64,000 bases of DNA from the NCBI GenBank assembly GCA_036874045.1, contig CM072335.1, positions 8,762,001-8,826,000 on the forward strand, in the 5' to 3' direction. Positions 32,596 to 45,823 of the stretch are shown here, piece after piece. This DNA comes from Cymodocea nodosa (lineage: Eukaryota > Streptophyta > Magnoliopsida > Alismatales > Cymodoceaceae). Within the stretch, counting starts at the first letter, position 1. Each line of letters begins with the position of its first letter. The translations under genes were made by a program, and so were the position numbers. Under the pieces are notes generated by a model, which saw only the letters and a program-made list of their open reading frames with translations, was not told the origin of the DNA and did no database searches.

Positions 32596-34863
32596 ATGGT
32601 CTCCAAGTTCTACAAAGGTCGTGGCAGAAGAAAAGGCAAAAGCAGAAGAGACGCAAAAGGAAAAGAAATAGAGAATGATGAAGTTCAACGTACTTGGTTC
32701 AAGAAAATATTTCGAGTGGACAAAAGGTTAGAAGAACTTTATAGAGATTACTTCTTTTCTCAGGATATATTAGATGAAGTTAGACAAGAACTTCAACATA
32801 CTGATGCAAGTATTATATACATGGGTATTCGAAGTAAATATGATGGAGAATACAGAATGAAATGTGCTGAGATTGCATTTTTGGAACAGTATGCAAAATA
32901 TTTGGAAAAAGATGTAGGTTCATCAAATAGAACTCCTCAAACTCCTATAAATGGTAAAAGACTACATGCATTTGGGAAAGAGCATGAATTAGCTATCCCT
33001 ACTCCTTTATATTCAAAATAAGTAAAATCAGATATTGCTGTAGACAAAACAAAAGTTGACAGTCTTCGAAAGGCCGTTGCAATAGAAAGTGTCTTAGAAG
33101 AATTAAAGCAGAAAACTTCTATGGAGAAATTTGAAAAGAAAATAGCAATACTTGAAAAGGAGAAACAAAAATGTTATAGAAGAAGGAAAGTCAGAAAAAT
33201 TATGTCTAAGGAAACAAAGTCTATTGAAAAAGGAAAATCAGATGAAAATTTATTTCCAAAGGACAATGTATGTCTAGACATTGTACCTTATTGTGCATCT
33301 GATAAGCTCATTAGTTCCGAACACACTGAAACTGATGAAGATAATGAGACTTTATTTTCCCTTGCTAGAAAACTTGAGAAGAAATCCAAGTCAAATATGA
33401 GCTCAAGTTTTTCTATTAGTAGAAGTCCTGATGATGTAGAAGTTGACAAATCAGAGCATCAGACACCTGACATTGAACAAGTTATTGCAGATATAATTGA
33501 CAATGTTGAGGCAATAACTAGTTTAAAGGCTGAATTATTTGGAGTAGCAGATATTGAAAATGTTAAGACTCTAGAAGAGCTAAAAGTTAACCAGCCTTCT
33601 ATAGAATCTGTAGAAGTAGAGTCTGAGAATTCACAGCATGAATCAATGGAAATATCTGTTGAACAAAATGAACAATTACAGACAGATACATCAGCTATAG
33701 AATTTGTGAAAAAATTGTACTTTGAACATTCTATAGAGACTGAACAGATGAATGTTGAGCATATTGACAATGTTCCTAACACTGTTGAAGTTGAAGAATC
33801 AAGCTTACTTGAGCAGCTTCAAGATAATATTTTGGAAGAGGAACAACATGACATTCATTTTGAAGAAGAGGTTCCTGAAGATGAATTAAACTCTGAATCA
33901 CGGCTTCAGGTATCACCTTCTTTGTGTACAATATTACAAATTCAAGGTAATACAATTCATTTTAGATCTGAAGAAGCATTACAGAAATACAATAATCTGA
34001 TTACATGTCAGATTCTACATGCTCGTCCAATAAAATTCAAAAATTTGATGGAAATAAGAGATCTGTTTGAGTTTCAAGGCCTCATTAAATTCTTCCCAGT
34101 AGGAACAAAATGGAAGCAATACACAGAGCTTATTGCAGCTTTTTATAGCAATCTGGACAAGAATGGAAATTTTCTGAAAACTCAAATAAATGAACAGGAG
34201 TTTATATTGTCTCCTAAGTTAATTTTTGAAGTTTTAGGATTAAAGAATGAAGGTGTTGTTGTTACCAATAGATTTGACATAATAAGACAACTGGAATGGA
34301 ACATTCAGTCTTTATCAAAAATTCCAGATGTATATTCTGAAATGAGATTAATGGAAAATTTGAATGCAGAGGCAAGGTTTATTGCAAATATATTGCATGC
34401 AAATTTATTACAAAGAGTTGGACACAATAGGGAAGTCAGCAGAAGTTGTTTATATGCAACTTATAGCTTGCTAAATAGAATTCAAATCAATTGGTTTGAT
34501 GTTTTCACTTCTGAACTACAACATATGAGTTCAAAGTTATTTTATGGTGATGTTGTATGTAGACTCATTGCAAGCCAATTAAATTTATCCGACTGGCCCT
34601 CTGAAACTAAAGGCATGCGAGCATTTAGTGTCAAAGATTTGCGAAAATTCCAGGCCATGCATAAACCTCAACGACAACAACAACAACAACCTGATACAGA
34701 CCATATACAACAACAACAACAAAGTTATTCAGTTCAAGCAAAACGGCAAACCCACCTACCTCTTGACTTAGATGTAGTGCTTAACGACATCAAAAATGAT
34801 ATTAGGCATCTAGGAGATAAAATATGTAATGCTATAAGTGATATACTTAGGAGGGGTCGATAA
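32596..34863 (+). pseudogene. ORF3 accessory gene of family B, copy 1 (one nonsense codon)
   Basis: One frame of 755 codons from the ATG at 32596, with a single TAA at 33019-33021 where copy 2 has CAA. Parts: basic N-terminus (MVSKFYKGRGRRKGKSRRD, nucleic-acid binding or nuclear targeting by look), helical segment (codons about 40-110), second basic patch (CYRRRKVRKIMSK, about 193), acidic Glu-rich middle (about 210-435), conserved C-terminal domain (about 443-680; ILSPKLIFEVLGLKNEG, ARFIANILHANLLQR, LLNRIQINWFDVF, SKLFYGDVV), poly-Gln tail and a final helix. No signal peptide or membrane span is seen. The C-domain pattern recalls the plant 'putative plant transposon protein' and Athila ORF1 families; this is unproven. 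Function unknown. Confidence 0.8.
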
Positions 34864-35344
34864 CTATTTTTGTTTGTTTCTGAATACAAAATGTAATGTT
34901 TGTATTACTTGTTTGATTCATTGAACAATACATTTTTCTGTAAATGTGTTCAATTATTATTCTTGTTTACAGAAATTGTTGTTGTAATTCTCTTATATAC
35001 ATATATATATTCTCTGTAATTATCTTTTTGATTAATGACAAAAATGGGGAGAAATATTATAAAAAGATGATTATGATCTTAATTGCATATATATATTATA
35101 AAAGGAGATGCTATTTAAATGGTTATTGTAATTTGACAGATGATAATTAGAAAATTGATACTTATATAATTATTGACATCTGAGAGGTAAAATTTACACA
35201 AACAATAGAAATAAGCTTAAGTAAACTTAAGTCAACAAACAAGTTTGTTGAATTAAAAGTTAACCCAACGAAGGTGCTTTGTTGAGTTATACATATTTCA
35301 TAATTGATTTAATATGGTTTTGTCATCATCAAAAAGGGGGAGAT
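34864..35344 (+). other. Family B copy 1 3' end, PPT and inverted repeat
   Basis: Non-coding, T-rich, with a tatatatatt run near 35000. A first purine run with a small duplicate lies at 35041-35060 (aaaatggggagaaata). The PPT aaaaagggggagat abuts LTR2. The arm catcatcaaaa at 35324-35334 pairs exactly with ttttgatgatg at 35360-35370 inside the LTR. Confidence 0.75.
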
Positions 35345-36612
35345 TGTTGAGTATTTTTGTTTTGATGATGTGTGCTGAATGAAAATAATCATATTTGCTC
35401 AATTACTATTGCTTGTGAAAAGAAATTAAAATCATCAATTAATACAGAAAAAGCTTACTGATATAAATACTTGTCTGTATTGGATCTGAAGTTAATATCT
35501 AGTCGTTTCGTTGCATTAATTTCTCATTTAGCTAAATGTTAAGTTAACGTTTGTTTTTATTGAAAAGCTTGATATGTTTTAATGTTATATCTTCTGTATC
35601 ATGAACAGTGCACGTTTAGACAACTCGTTAAGTTAGAGTTTTGTTTGTATAGAGGTCACATGAGAACTCGTTAAGTTAGAGGCTTAAAGGTTAAAATAGG
35701 TCACGTGATAACTCGTTAAGTTAGTGAGTAAAAGAAGAGACGAACTCGTTAAGTTAGTGTTATACACGTGGTGAAATTATAAGTTACGAATGTTGTATTG
35801 TATCACGTGAGGTGCACATGTTTAACTCGTTAAGTTAACATAACTAAACGCGTTGAGTTGCTATATTGAAGACTAAGGCAACGCGTTAGGTTAGCGTTAT
35901 AAACTTAAGTTGTTATTTTTGCACGTGGTAAGATTCTTATTATAAAAACATTTGTTTATTTCTGGTTCGTTGAGTTATCAGAACACAACGGAGATGGTTC
36001 GTTGAGATAGCATAACACCACAGACTTAGTTCGTTGAGTTAGCTACAGTACTTGTCACGTGAAATGGCACATGAGGAACTCGTTAAGTTAAAAACGTTAA
36101 GTTATATATATACTTGTGTTACTCGTTTAGTTAACATTAAAGTAATGACTTCTTATTACACTGATGAAAAACTTTTGGACGAGAAAGTTTATTTTGCAGT
36201 AAATTTTTCAGAGATCCAAGACTGATGATTAAAGAAAATTCGAAATATAAACGTAGGTTAGAATGTGTGTGTTTCGATGAAGGAAATAGAAAAGACGTGG
36301 AGAAGTGGAAAACTGGTAGTGGTTAAACGTGAAGGATATGCATGAAGTGAAGATACAGTATAAAAGGCATATAATTCTCGTTGATCAATTAATCCTTGCA
36401 CATAAAAAAGAAAAATATTTTCAAGGATCAAAACATCCTTGCACACCAAAAGAAAAATCTTTTTTAGGGATCAAAAACACCTATTCGGGAAAATCTCTCA
36501 AGTAGAAGAAAGTTCAGTGAAGCATAAAAAGGTAAGATTTTCGTCACTGAAGATTTGAAGTATCAGAAGAAAGCAAATTCGGTGAAGCATGAAAAGATAA
36601 GATATTCGTCAT
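35345..36612 (+). repeat. LTR2 of the family B array, 3' end deleted
   Basis: It matches LTR1 from tgttgagtattt to gatattcgtca. At about 36612 the sequence jumps into gag at tggtaattttt (equivalent to 26652 in copy 1). The deletion removes about 0.33 kb of LTR, the PBS, the leader and the gag start. It serves as 3' LTR of copy 1 and as the broken 5' LTR of copy 2. Confidence 0.9.
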
Positions 36613-38860
36613 TGGTAATTTTTCTTTATATGAAGGCCAAAATCTTAATCGTACTCCTTTATTTGATGGAATACATTTTGAATATTGGAAATATAGGATG
36701 ACTGTTTTTCTTCAAAGTATAGATCATAAATTGTGGTTCATGATTTCTAAACCATATACTTCATTAACTACTCCTTATAATACTTGGACAATTACTGAAA
36801 AAGAAAATGAAACTCTGAATGCTAAGGGCTTAAATATTTTATTCTGTGCATTGAGTTATGATCAGTTCAGTAAAGTGTCGGCATATAAATCTGCTTATGA
36901 GGTGTGGCATGCATTAGAAGTTTCACATAAAGGTACTTCTCAAGTTAAAGAGACAAAAATAAACATGTTGATTCATAAGTATGAACTCTTTAAGATGTAG
37001 GAAGACGAAAATATTTCTGAGATGTTTTCCAGATTTCTTGTTGTCATAAACTCTTTAAAATGTTTAGGAAAGAATTTTGAATAGAAGGATTTGGTGAGGA
37101 AAATTCTCAAATCCCTAAGTTCTAAATGGTCTCAAAAAGTAACATCAATTGAGGAATCACAAGATTTAAATGTTTATACTATAAATGAACTTATAGGAAA
37201 CTTAACAGCTTATGAAGTTCAATTAAATGAATCACTGAGTCACAACAAACTAAAAATGAAGAAAGAAATAGCCTTCGAAATTAATTTAGATTCTGATATA
37301 TCTACTGATTCTGACGAGGATTTGATTTTGCTGACTAGGAAATTCAAGAAAGCATGGAAAGCTAGGAAATAGCAAAGGAACAAAAATGATAAACCCTCAA
37401 TGTCAAAATCATTGAATGACAAGAATTCTTCATCCAGAAAGTATGTATGTTACAACTGTAGGAAACCTGGACATCTTTCACCAGATTGTCCTATGAGGAA
37501 AAATGAAAAGCAAAGTAGGACAAATCAGAAGAAGACGGCTCAGAAAACTCAGAAAAAGTTTTACAAGAAAGAGGCTTTGAAGGTCACTTGGGATGACACG
37601 TCTGAAGAGTCTGAATCTGAGGAATCAGCATCAAAATCTTCACATTCAGAAGGAGAACAAGAGTTAGAAGACGTTGCTCATGTGTGCTTCATGGCAGATG
37701 AGTCTGAGGTAATATCTAATCCTGAAAGTCATTCAGATTTCAACTTTGATGAATTATTATGTGCTTACCATGCATTATTACAAAAACTTAAAGTATGTAA
37801 ACTGGAAAATAAGAATATTAGAAAATCTTCATCCATTATGGAAGAAGAAAATTGTTTCCTGTCTACTACTTTAGAAAAGTTTGATTGTGATAATGAAAAT
37901 CATGCTAGAGATTTGCAAAAATTTAGATTTAATGAATGTATCTTGCATGAACAAATACAGAATATAAATGCTGAAAAATTAAAGATAGAATCTGAAAATG
38001 AAATGTTAAGAAATAATATAAATGAACTTGAATTAGAGATAGAAAAATTAAAACTGAGAGAGCAAGATTTAAATTCTACCTTTGAGAAATGGAATTTAAG
38101 TCAAACTAAGTTAGACAAACTAACTAGTACCCCTGCGGTGTCTTATAAATTTGGCTTTGGATTTGATTATCCTGAATATCTTGAATCTCAAGCCAATAAA
38201 GGATTTATTAGTTGGAGTTCAAGTAAATCTAAGACTAAAATTCCTTTTATTATGAAACAAGGTAATAAATATGTAGAAGTAGGTACTTCAAGTGATGAAT
38301 CATGCAGTAATAATATAAATCAATGTGATTTATCAAATTGTACTTCTAACACAATTATAAATGTTTTTAAAAATCTTGTTTCTTGTTTTGGAAATTCAAT
38401 TTCTAATGTTTCTAAAATTTCAGACAATTGTAGTAAACTGAAAATTCAGAAACCTAAGCATGTAATTCAATACACTGGTATTAGACCAATTACTAATTCT
38501 GCATGTGATAAAACAAAAAATTCTTGTGCAAAAAAATATTTTGTATGTACGAAAAATTTTAATACAAGTACAAAATCTTCGTATGAACTTACAGAAATGT
38601 ATAAGCATGACCAAAATAAATTAACAACTGATAAAAATATGTTTGGTCTTGATTATACTACATCTAAAAACAAAAAAGAATGATTGCAAAAGCAATAATG
38701 GTATATGTGAGTATGAAGCTAATGATAAATCAATAGTACTTACAACTAATAAGAATATAAATGATAATGTTAAACTATTTTTAAACAAAAAGAAGAAATA
38801 TGCGTTTAATGAACTTGGTCCTCAACAACATTGGGTACCAAGAAAAAGTTTTTCTTAATT
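36613..38860 (+). pseudogene. Family B copy 2 gag, start deleted
   Basis: It begins inside the capsid domain (GNFSLYEGQN lost its ATG). Stops occur at about 36998-37000, 37082-37084 and 37370-37372; after 37400 the frame is open for 427 codons. The knuckle is CYNCRKPGHLSPDCPM (about 37447-37494). The acidic and coiled-coil parts (38000-38100) are cleaner than in copy 1. A frameshift at about 38680 precedes the terminal WVPRKSFS and the TAA at 38856-38858. It is otherwise colinear with copy 1. Confidence 0.9.
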
Positions 38861-41800
38861 TGTTGCAGGAGGAAACAACATGAAAATGGATCTTGGACAG
38901 TGGAGCGTCAAGTCACATGACCGAACAAAAAAGTCTATTACAAAATTTTACAAATACCATGAAAGGAATTGTAACATTTGGAAACAAAAGCAAAGATAAA
39001 ATCATAGGTATGGGCAATGTTCAAATAACTCCTACTTGTGTTATTTCGAATATACTATATGTAGAAAACCTAGGATTTAATTTGCTAAGTGTCATAAAAC
39101 TAACTGAAAATGGATATTATGTAGTGTTTGGAGATAATGTATGCAAAATAATTGATAAAAATACAGATGAAATTAAGTTTTTTGCTAAAAGAAAAGGTTC
39201 TGTATGTATTTTATCTTTACCTTCTAGTGCAGTTGATTTAAATTCATGTTTGTTAGCTGAAACTAGTGATGCATATCTATGGCATAGAAGGAATGGGCAT
39301 ATAAATATGAGACTGTTACATAAACTATCTAGAAAACATTTAGTGAGAGGTTTACCAAAGATTAAATACTCAAAGAACTTTATGTGTAATGCATGTGAGT
39401 TAGGTAAACTTCACCAAAACTCTTTTAAATCCAAAACTGATATTTTAAGCAAGAGAGTCTTAGAACTTATACATATGGATCTATTTGGACCAACAAGAAT
39501 CATGAGTCTTGGTGGTAAACGATATGTATTTGTTTCAGTAGATGACTTCTCTAGATACACTTGGGTATATTTTCTAGCATCTAAGACAGAAGTTTTTGAA
39601 AAATTTAAAATATTTTGCAATTTTGTTCAAAATGAGCAAAGTGACTCTATTCAAAAACTTAGGAGTGATCATGGAACTAAATTTGATAATGATCAAATGG
39701 ATAACTATTGTAATGAGCATGACATTGATCACAGATTTTCTTTTCCAAGAGCACCGTGTCAAAATGGTGTTGTTGAGAGAAAGAATAGATCACTTCAAGA
39801 AATGGCCAGAACTATGTTGAATGAACATAAGTTACCTCAAAATCTTTGGGCTGAAGCAGTAAATACAGCTTGTTATGTTATTAATAGAAGTCATTTAAGA
39901 CCTCATGTTAATAAAACTCCTTTTGAAATTATATTTAATAGGGTTCCAAAAATTTCCTATATGAAACCATTTGGTTGCAAGTGTTTTATTCTTAATACTA
40001 AGGATAAAAGGGATAAATTTCAAGCCAAATCGGATGAAGGAATTTTTGTAGGTTACTCTACTAGAAGTAAAGCCTATAGAGTATATAACAAGACTTCTAG
40101 GACCATTGAAGAAACCCTCCATGTAAGCTTCAATGAAAATTCTCTTAGAGAATCTCAATCTAAAGCTGATAATGATGATATGATCAATTTTCCAAATGAG
40201 TTAGAGATCAATAGAGAGATTGATGATTTATCCGAGAAAATCAAAAATATGAACTTAAATGATCAAACTAATGATGAAAGTGATGGACTTTCAGATGTTG
40301 ATGAGAATATTGAGGAAAATCAGAGAAATTGGCGTTATTCTTCATCACATCCCATTACTCAAGTCATTGGTAATATTAATGAGGGAGTTAAAACTAGAGC
40401 TTCAGTAAATTTAAATAGTATGTATATGTTTGTTTCTATGGTGGAACCAAGGAATATACAAGAAGCATTATCTGATGAAAATTGGATAGTGGCAATGCAA
40501 GAAGAACTAAATCAATTCATCAGAAATGATGTATGGGAATTAGTTTCTCCACAAGAAAATCAATCCATAATAGGTACAAAGTGGATCTTTAGAAACAAAA
40601 CTAACGAAACTGGTCAAATTATAAGGAATAAAGCTAGATTAGTTGCACAAGGGTATACATAGGAAGAAAGATTAGATTATGATGAAACATTTGCTCTTGT
40701 GGCTAGGTTAGAAAGTATTAGAATATTATTGGCCTATGCTTCTTATATGGATTTTAAATTATATCAAATGGATGTAAAGAGTGCATTTCTAAATGGTTTA
40801 ATTAATGAAGAAGTCTATGTAAAACAACCACCTGGATTTGAAGATATTAAAAATCCTGACTTTGTGTATAAATTGAAGAAAGCCTTATATGGTTTGAAGC
40901 AAGCACCTAGATCATGGTATGAAAGATTGTCTACTTTTTTAATAGAAAAAGGCTATATCATGGGAAAAGTGGATCATACTCTATTTATCAAGAGAGATGG
41001 TAAAGATCAGATTGTTGTTCAAATATATGTGGATGATATAATCTTTGGAGCAACCTCTAAGAAATTGATAGAAATATTCTCTGAAGAGATGACTAATCAA
41101 TTTGAAATGAGTATGATGGGAGAACTTTCATATTTTCTAGGACTTCAAATTAAGCAAATGGATAAAGGTATATTTTTAAATCAGGAAAAATATGTAGATG
41201 AAATGCTTAAGAAATTTAATTTTAATGATACAAGAAGTCGAGGAACTCCTATGAGTACTACTTTAAAGTTAGATATTGATGACATAGGAAAATCTATAGA
41301 TCAAAGAAAATACAGAAGTATGATTGGTTCTTTACTTTATTTGACTGCTAATAAACCTGATATTATGTTTGTTGTGTGTGTTTGTGCTAGATTTCAATCT
41401 AATCCTAAAGAATCACACTTAATTGCAGTTAAAAGAATATTTAGATATATACAAGGAACTAAAAATTTCAGACTGTATTATTCTAAGGATAGTTCAATAG
41501 ATCTTATAGGATATACTAACGTTGATTATGCAGTATCTAAATCTAATAGAAAGAGTACTAGTAGCACATGTCAATTATTGGGAAATAATTTGGTGTCATG
41601 GTTTAGAAAAAGCAAAACTGTGTAGCACTTTCTACTATAGAAGCTGAATATGTTGCTGCTACACTGTGTTGCACTCAGATTCTGTGGATAAGGCAAACTT
41701 TAGAAGATTTTAGATTATCTTATGATACAACTAAGATTTATTGTGACAGTAGTTCTGCAATAAATCTTTCCAAAAATCCTGTATTACATTCAAGAGCAAA

Positions 41801-41980
41801 GCATATAGAGGTTAGACATCATTTTCTAAGAGATAACATAATTAAAGGAAAAATTAAATTAGAATTTGTGTCTAGTAAAAATCAATTAGCTGATATATTT
41901 ACAAAACCTCTAGACGAAAATACATTCTGCAACATTAGATTAAATTTAGGTATTTGTAGGCTATGTGATGTGTAAAATGC
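38861..41980 (+). pseudogene. Family B copy 2 protease-integrase-RT-RNase H, nearly complete
   Basis: The longest pol of the window. The protease DSG (MDSGASSHMT), integrase (HMDLFGP; RSDHGTKFDN; VVERKNRS) and RT start lie in one 589-codon frame. A single TAG (40660-40662, Gln in copy 1) interrupts [13 protein letters not shown] and the catalytic [10 protein letters not shown] (about 41026-41055) follow. A one-base frameshift near 41608 breaks RNase H, whose later motifs (YCDSSSAINLS, HSRAKHIEVRHHF, LADIFTKPLD) sit in the next frame to about 41974. Confidence 0.93.
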
Positions 41981-43561
41981 TTAAACTCCACATAAAAAGA
42001 TAAATATTATTGATGATGTTGTTCACCTCATAGATATTATATACTTATTATAAATATCTAAATTAATATCTAAACTGCTGCTTAAGATACTATGTATTTA
42101 TTGTAAAATCATAGTAGTATCTTATTGATTTTAAGTAGTTTATCAATTTTAATAGTTTTTACGATTTTAAGTGGAAGTGTAAATGAAAAACATTAAATAC
42201 TTCTGACATTCTGAAATTTTGATTAAATGTTTTCTTTGAATCAAGGAAAATGCATATCATCATGCATAAATTTGACTTAATTGATTAAACTTGTAGAATA
42301 AGTTATATGTAACTCATCTTAAACTGTTAATCAAAAGTATAAGCTTATTGAAACTGATTCATATTCTCAATATAATCATAGAAGTAAAAATTGTATGAGA
42401 TTTGTGTTTTATTGCATCTGTATTAATGGAATACATATATACTGTGCTTAAAATGAAAAGTGCTTACAAAGTGAAAATCTTTGAGAGTTTATTGATTAGT
42501 TTGATCACGAGCCTTTTGTACTTGAGCAGATAGGTATGTAAGGATTGTTGTCCTGAAAAAGGAATCTTTAAATCTGGCAACCTAAGGTCCTGATCAGATC
42601 TGGGATTGTTGACTGAAAGCTCATTACACGGGTACATTAGAAAGCTCTTGTATGATTCAAGCTTTTCAAACTAACTTTTAAAGAAAATTATCAATATTTA
42701 CTGTTTTGAAAAGAAAAAGTTGTTTCATTAATTACAGATATCTTTGAATCACATATAGTTTATACCAATATGACTACTGATTTATTGAATCAACATTAGT
42801 ACTTTTGAAAACGTTTATTTGAGATACATTCTTTTATTCTCCTTGAATTAATTGAATTGAGTTCAAAGTTGTGTTTTGATTCATATACAGTAGGAATTGA
42901 TTTTGGAAATCATTTTTGATGATGTCAGGATAACAGAAGTCTCTGAAAAGAAAATGTAAAAGTATAGTTATACTTAACATCTATTGTCATTACAAGTATA
43001 TTTTGTATTTTGATTGAATATATTTGAAGTATATTTGTAGGGGGAGCATTAACAATGTCAAAAACAGATTAATATAATTTAAAATACAAATCTTAGTTAA
43101 TCTGAATTAATGTCCTCTTAAAATCTTGATGAAATAATTTAAAAGACAAACAAACTATTCTAGATTCAAAAGACAAAATGTTCAAATAGTTTACAATGTT
43201 CTCAAGATAATGTTAAGTTTAGCATGTGTGTTGTTTTCGGAAGGTTTCAGTTGGAAGCATCCGAAACTTGTTTAAGTGTACTAACTAGACGTTATATTAG
43301 ATAAGGTAACGTGTAAAACTGCCTCTAGACAGCGTTTTACTCGTTAGGTTAGTTAACTCAACGAGTTATACTTGAATATTTCAGGTACTTTGATTGAATA
43401 AGCTTTATTCAATATTTATTTTATTTCTAAACCCGACTTCTCTTCACATTGAGTTATACGCCTAAAAACCCTATTTAAACACTTATTACACGCGCACTTA
43501 GGTTATTTGTAAACTTTGTCAAGAAAATCTTTCTCGCTTGTTGCTGTTACAACCTGCGACG
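41981..43561 (+). other. Family B copy 2 region between pol and ORF3, with internal PPT and U3-like module
   Basis: Same layout as 31001-32595. A PPT-like tttgtagggggagca lies at 43034-43047. It is followed by the inverted repeat ttttcggaa with catccgaaac (about 43236-43266), taactcaacgagtta (about 43355-43370) and ctatttaaac before the ATG. Upstream, 41990-43030 is AT-rich with no ORF. A conserved ctggcaacctaagg (about 42574) has a counterpart in element C. Confidence 0.6.
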
Positions 43562-45823
43562 ATGGTCTCCAAGTTCTACAAAGGTCGTGGTAGAGGAAAA
43601 GGCAAAAGCAGAAGAGATGCAAAAGGAAAAGAAATATAGAATGATGAAGTTCCACGTACTTGGTTCAAGAAAATATTTCGAGTGGACAAAAGGTTAGAAG
43701 AACTTTATAGAGATTACTTCTTTTCTCAGGATATATTAGATGAAGTTAGACAAGAACTTCAACATACTAATGCAAGTATTACATACATGGGTATTCAAAG
43801 TAAATATGATAGAGAATACAGAATGAAATGTGCTGAGATTGCATTTTTGGAACAGTATGCAAAATATTTGGAAAAAGGTGTAGGTTCATCAAATAGAACT
43901 CCTCAAACTCCTATAAACGATACAAGACTACATGTATTTGAGGAAGAGCATGAATCAGCTATCCCTACTCCTTTATATTCAAAACAAGTAGAATCAGATA
44001 TTGCTGTAGACAAAACAAAAGTTGATAGTCTTCGAAAGGCTGTTGCAATAGAAAGTGCCTTAGAAGAATTAAAGCAGAAAACTTTTATGGAGCAATTTGA
44101 AAAGAAAACAGCAATACTTGAAAAAGAGAAACAAAAATGTTATAGAAGAAGGAAAGTCAGAAAAATTATGTCTAAGGAAACAAAGTCTATTGAAAAAGGA
44201 AAATCAGATGAAAATTTATTTCCAAAGGACAATGTATGTCTAGACATTGTACCTTATTGTGCATCTGATAAACTCATCAGTTCCGAACACACTGAAAATA
44301 ATGAAGATAATGAGACTTTATTTTCCCTTGCTAGAAAACTTGAGAAGAAATCCAAGTCAAATATGAGCTCAAGTTTTTCTATTAGTACAAGTCCTAATGA
44401 TGCATAAATTGACAAATCAGAGCATCAGGCACCTGACATTTAACAAGTTATTGCAAATATAATTGACAATGTTGAGGCAGTAACTAGTTCAAAGGCTGAA
44501 TTGTCTGGAGTAGCAGATATTGAAAATGTTAAGACTCCAGAAGAGCTAAAAGTTAACCAGCCTTCTACAGAATCTATAGAAGCAGAGTCTGAGAATTCAC
44601 AGCATGAATCAATGGAAATATCTGTTGAACAAAATGAACAATTACAGACAGATACACCGACTGTAGAATTTGTGAAAAAATTGTACTCTGAACATTCTAT
44701 AGAGACTGAACAGATGAATGTTAAGCATATTGACAATGTTCCTAACACTGTTGAAGCTGAAGAATCAAGCTTACCTGAGCAGCTTCAAGATAATATTTTG
44801 GAAGAGGAACAACATAACATTCATTTTGCAGAAGAGGTTCCTAAAGATGAATTAAACTCTGAATCACGGCTTCAGGTATCACCTTCTTTGTGTACAATAT
44901 TAAAAATTCAAGGTAATGCAATTCATTTTAGATCTGAAGAAGCATTGCAGAAATACAATAATCTGATTACATGTCAGATTCTGCATGCTCATCCAATAAA
45001 ATTCAGAAATTTGATGGACATAAGAGATCTGTTTGAGTTTCAAGGCCTCATTAAATTCTAGCCAGTAGGAACGAAATGGAAGCAATACACAAAGCTTATT
45101 ACAGCTTTTTATGGAAATCTAGACAAGAATGGAAATTTTCTGAAAACTCAAATAAATGAATAGGAGTTTATGTTGTCTCTTGAGTTAATTTTTGAAGTTT
45201 TAGGATTAAAGAATGAAGGTGTTGTTGTTACCAACAGATTTGACATAATAAGACCACTGGAATGGAACATTCAGTCTTTATCAAAAATTCCAGATGTATA
45301 TTCTGAAATGAGATTAATGGAAAATCTGAATGCAGAGGCAAGGTTTATTGCAAATATATTGCATGCAAATTTATTTCAGAGAGTTGGACACAATATGGAA
45401 GTCAGCAGAAGTTGTTTATATGCAACTTATAGCTTGCTGAATAGAATTCAAATCAATTGGTTTGATGTTTTCACTTCTCAACTACAGCATATGAGTTCAA
45501 AGTTATTTTATGGTGATGCTGTATGTAAACTCATTGCAAGCCAATTGAATTTATCCGACTGGCCCTCTGAAACTAAAGGCATGAGAGCATTTAGTGTCAA
45601 AGATTTGCAAAAATTCCAGGCCATGCATAAACCTCAATGACAACAACAACCTGATACAGACCATATACAACAACAACAACAACAAAGTTATTCAGTTCAA
45701 GCAGAACAGCAAACCCAGCTACCTCCTAACTTAGATGCAGTGTTTAACGACATCAGAAATGATATTAGGCATCTAGGAGATAAAATATGTAATGCTATAA
45801 GTGATATACTTAGGAGGGGTTGA
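43562..45823 (+). pseudogene. ORF3 accessory gene of family B, copy 2 (several nonsense codons)
   Basis: Colinear with copy 1 and in one frame throughout, without frameshift, but with stops at about 43637, 44405, 44441, 45059, 45161 and 45638. The final codon has also changed (CGA to TGA at 45821-45823), removing the last residue before the copy 1 stop. The conserved C-domain (ILKIQGNAIHFRSEEALQKY through SKLFYGDAV) is otherwise intact. The mix of nonsense without indels means decay after a period of coding constraint, or simply few indels. Confidence 0.8.

Noticed and set aside
32596-34863. ORF3 as an envelope-like gene
   Set aside because: The position fits, but no signal peptide, membrane-spanning stretch or cysteine-rich ectodomain is visible in any copy.
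36258-36449. 63-codon minus-strand ORF, with similar ones at 52633-52896
   Set aside because: Antisense reading of the repeated family B LTR leader; present wherever the LTR is and not gene-like.
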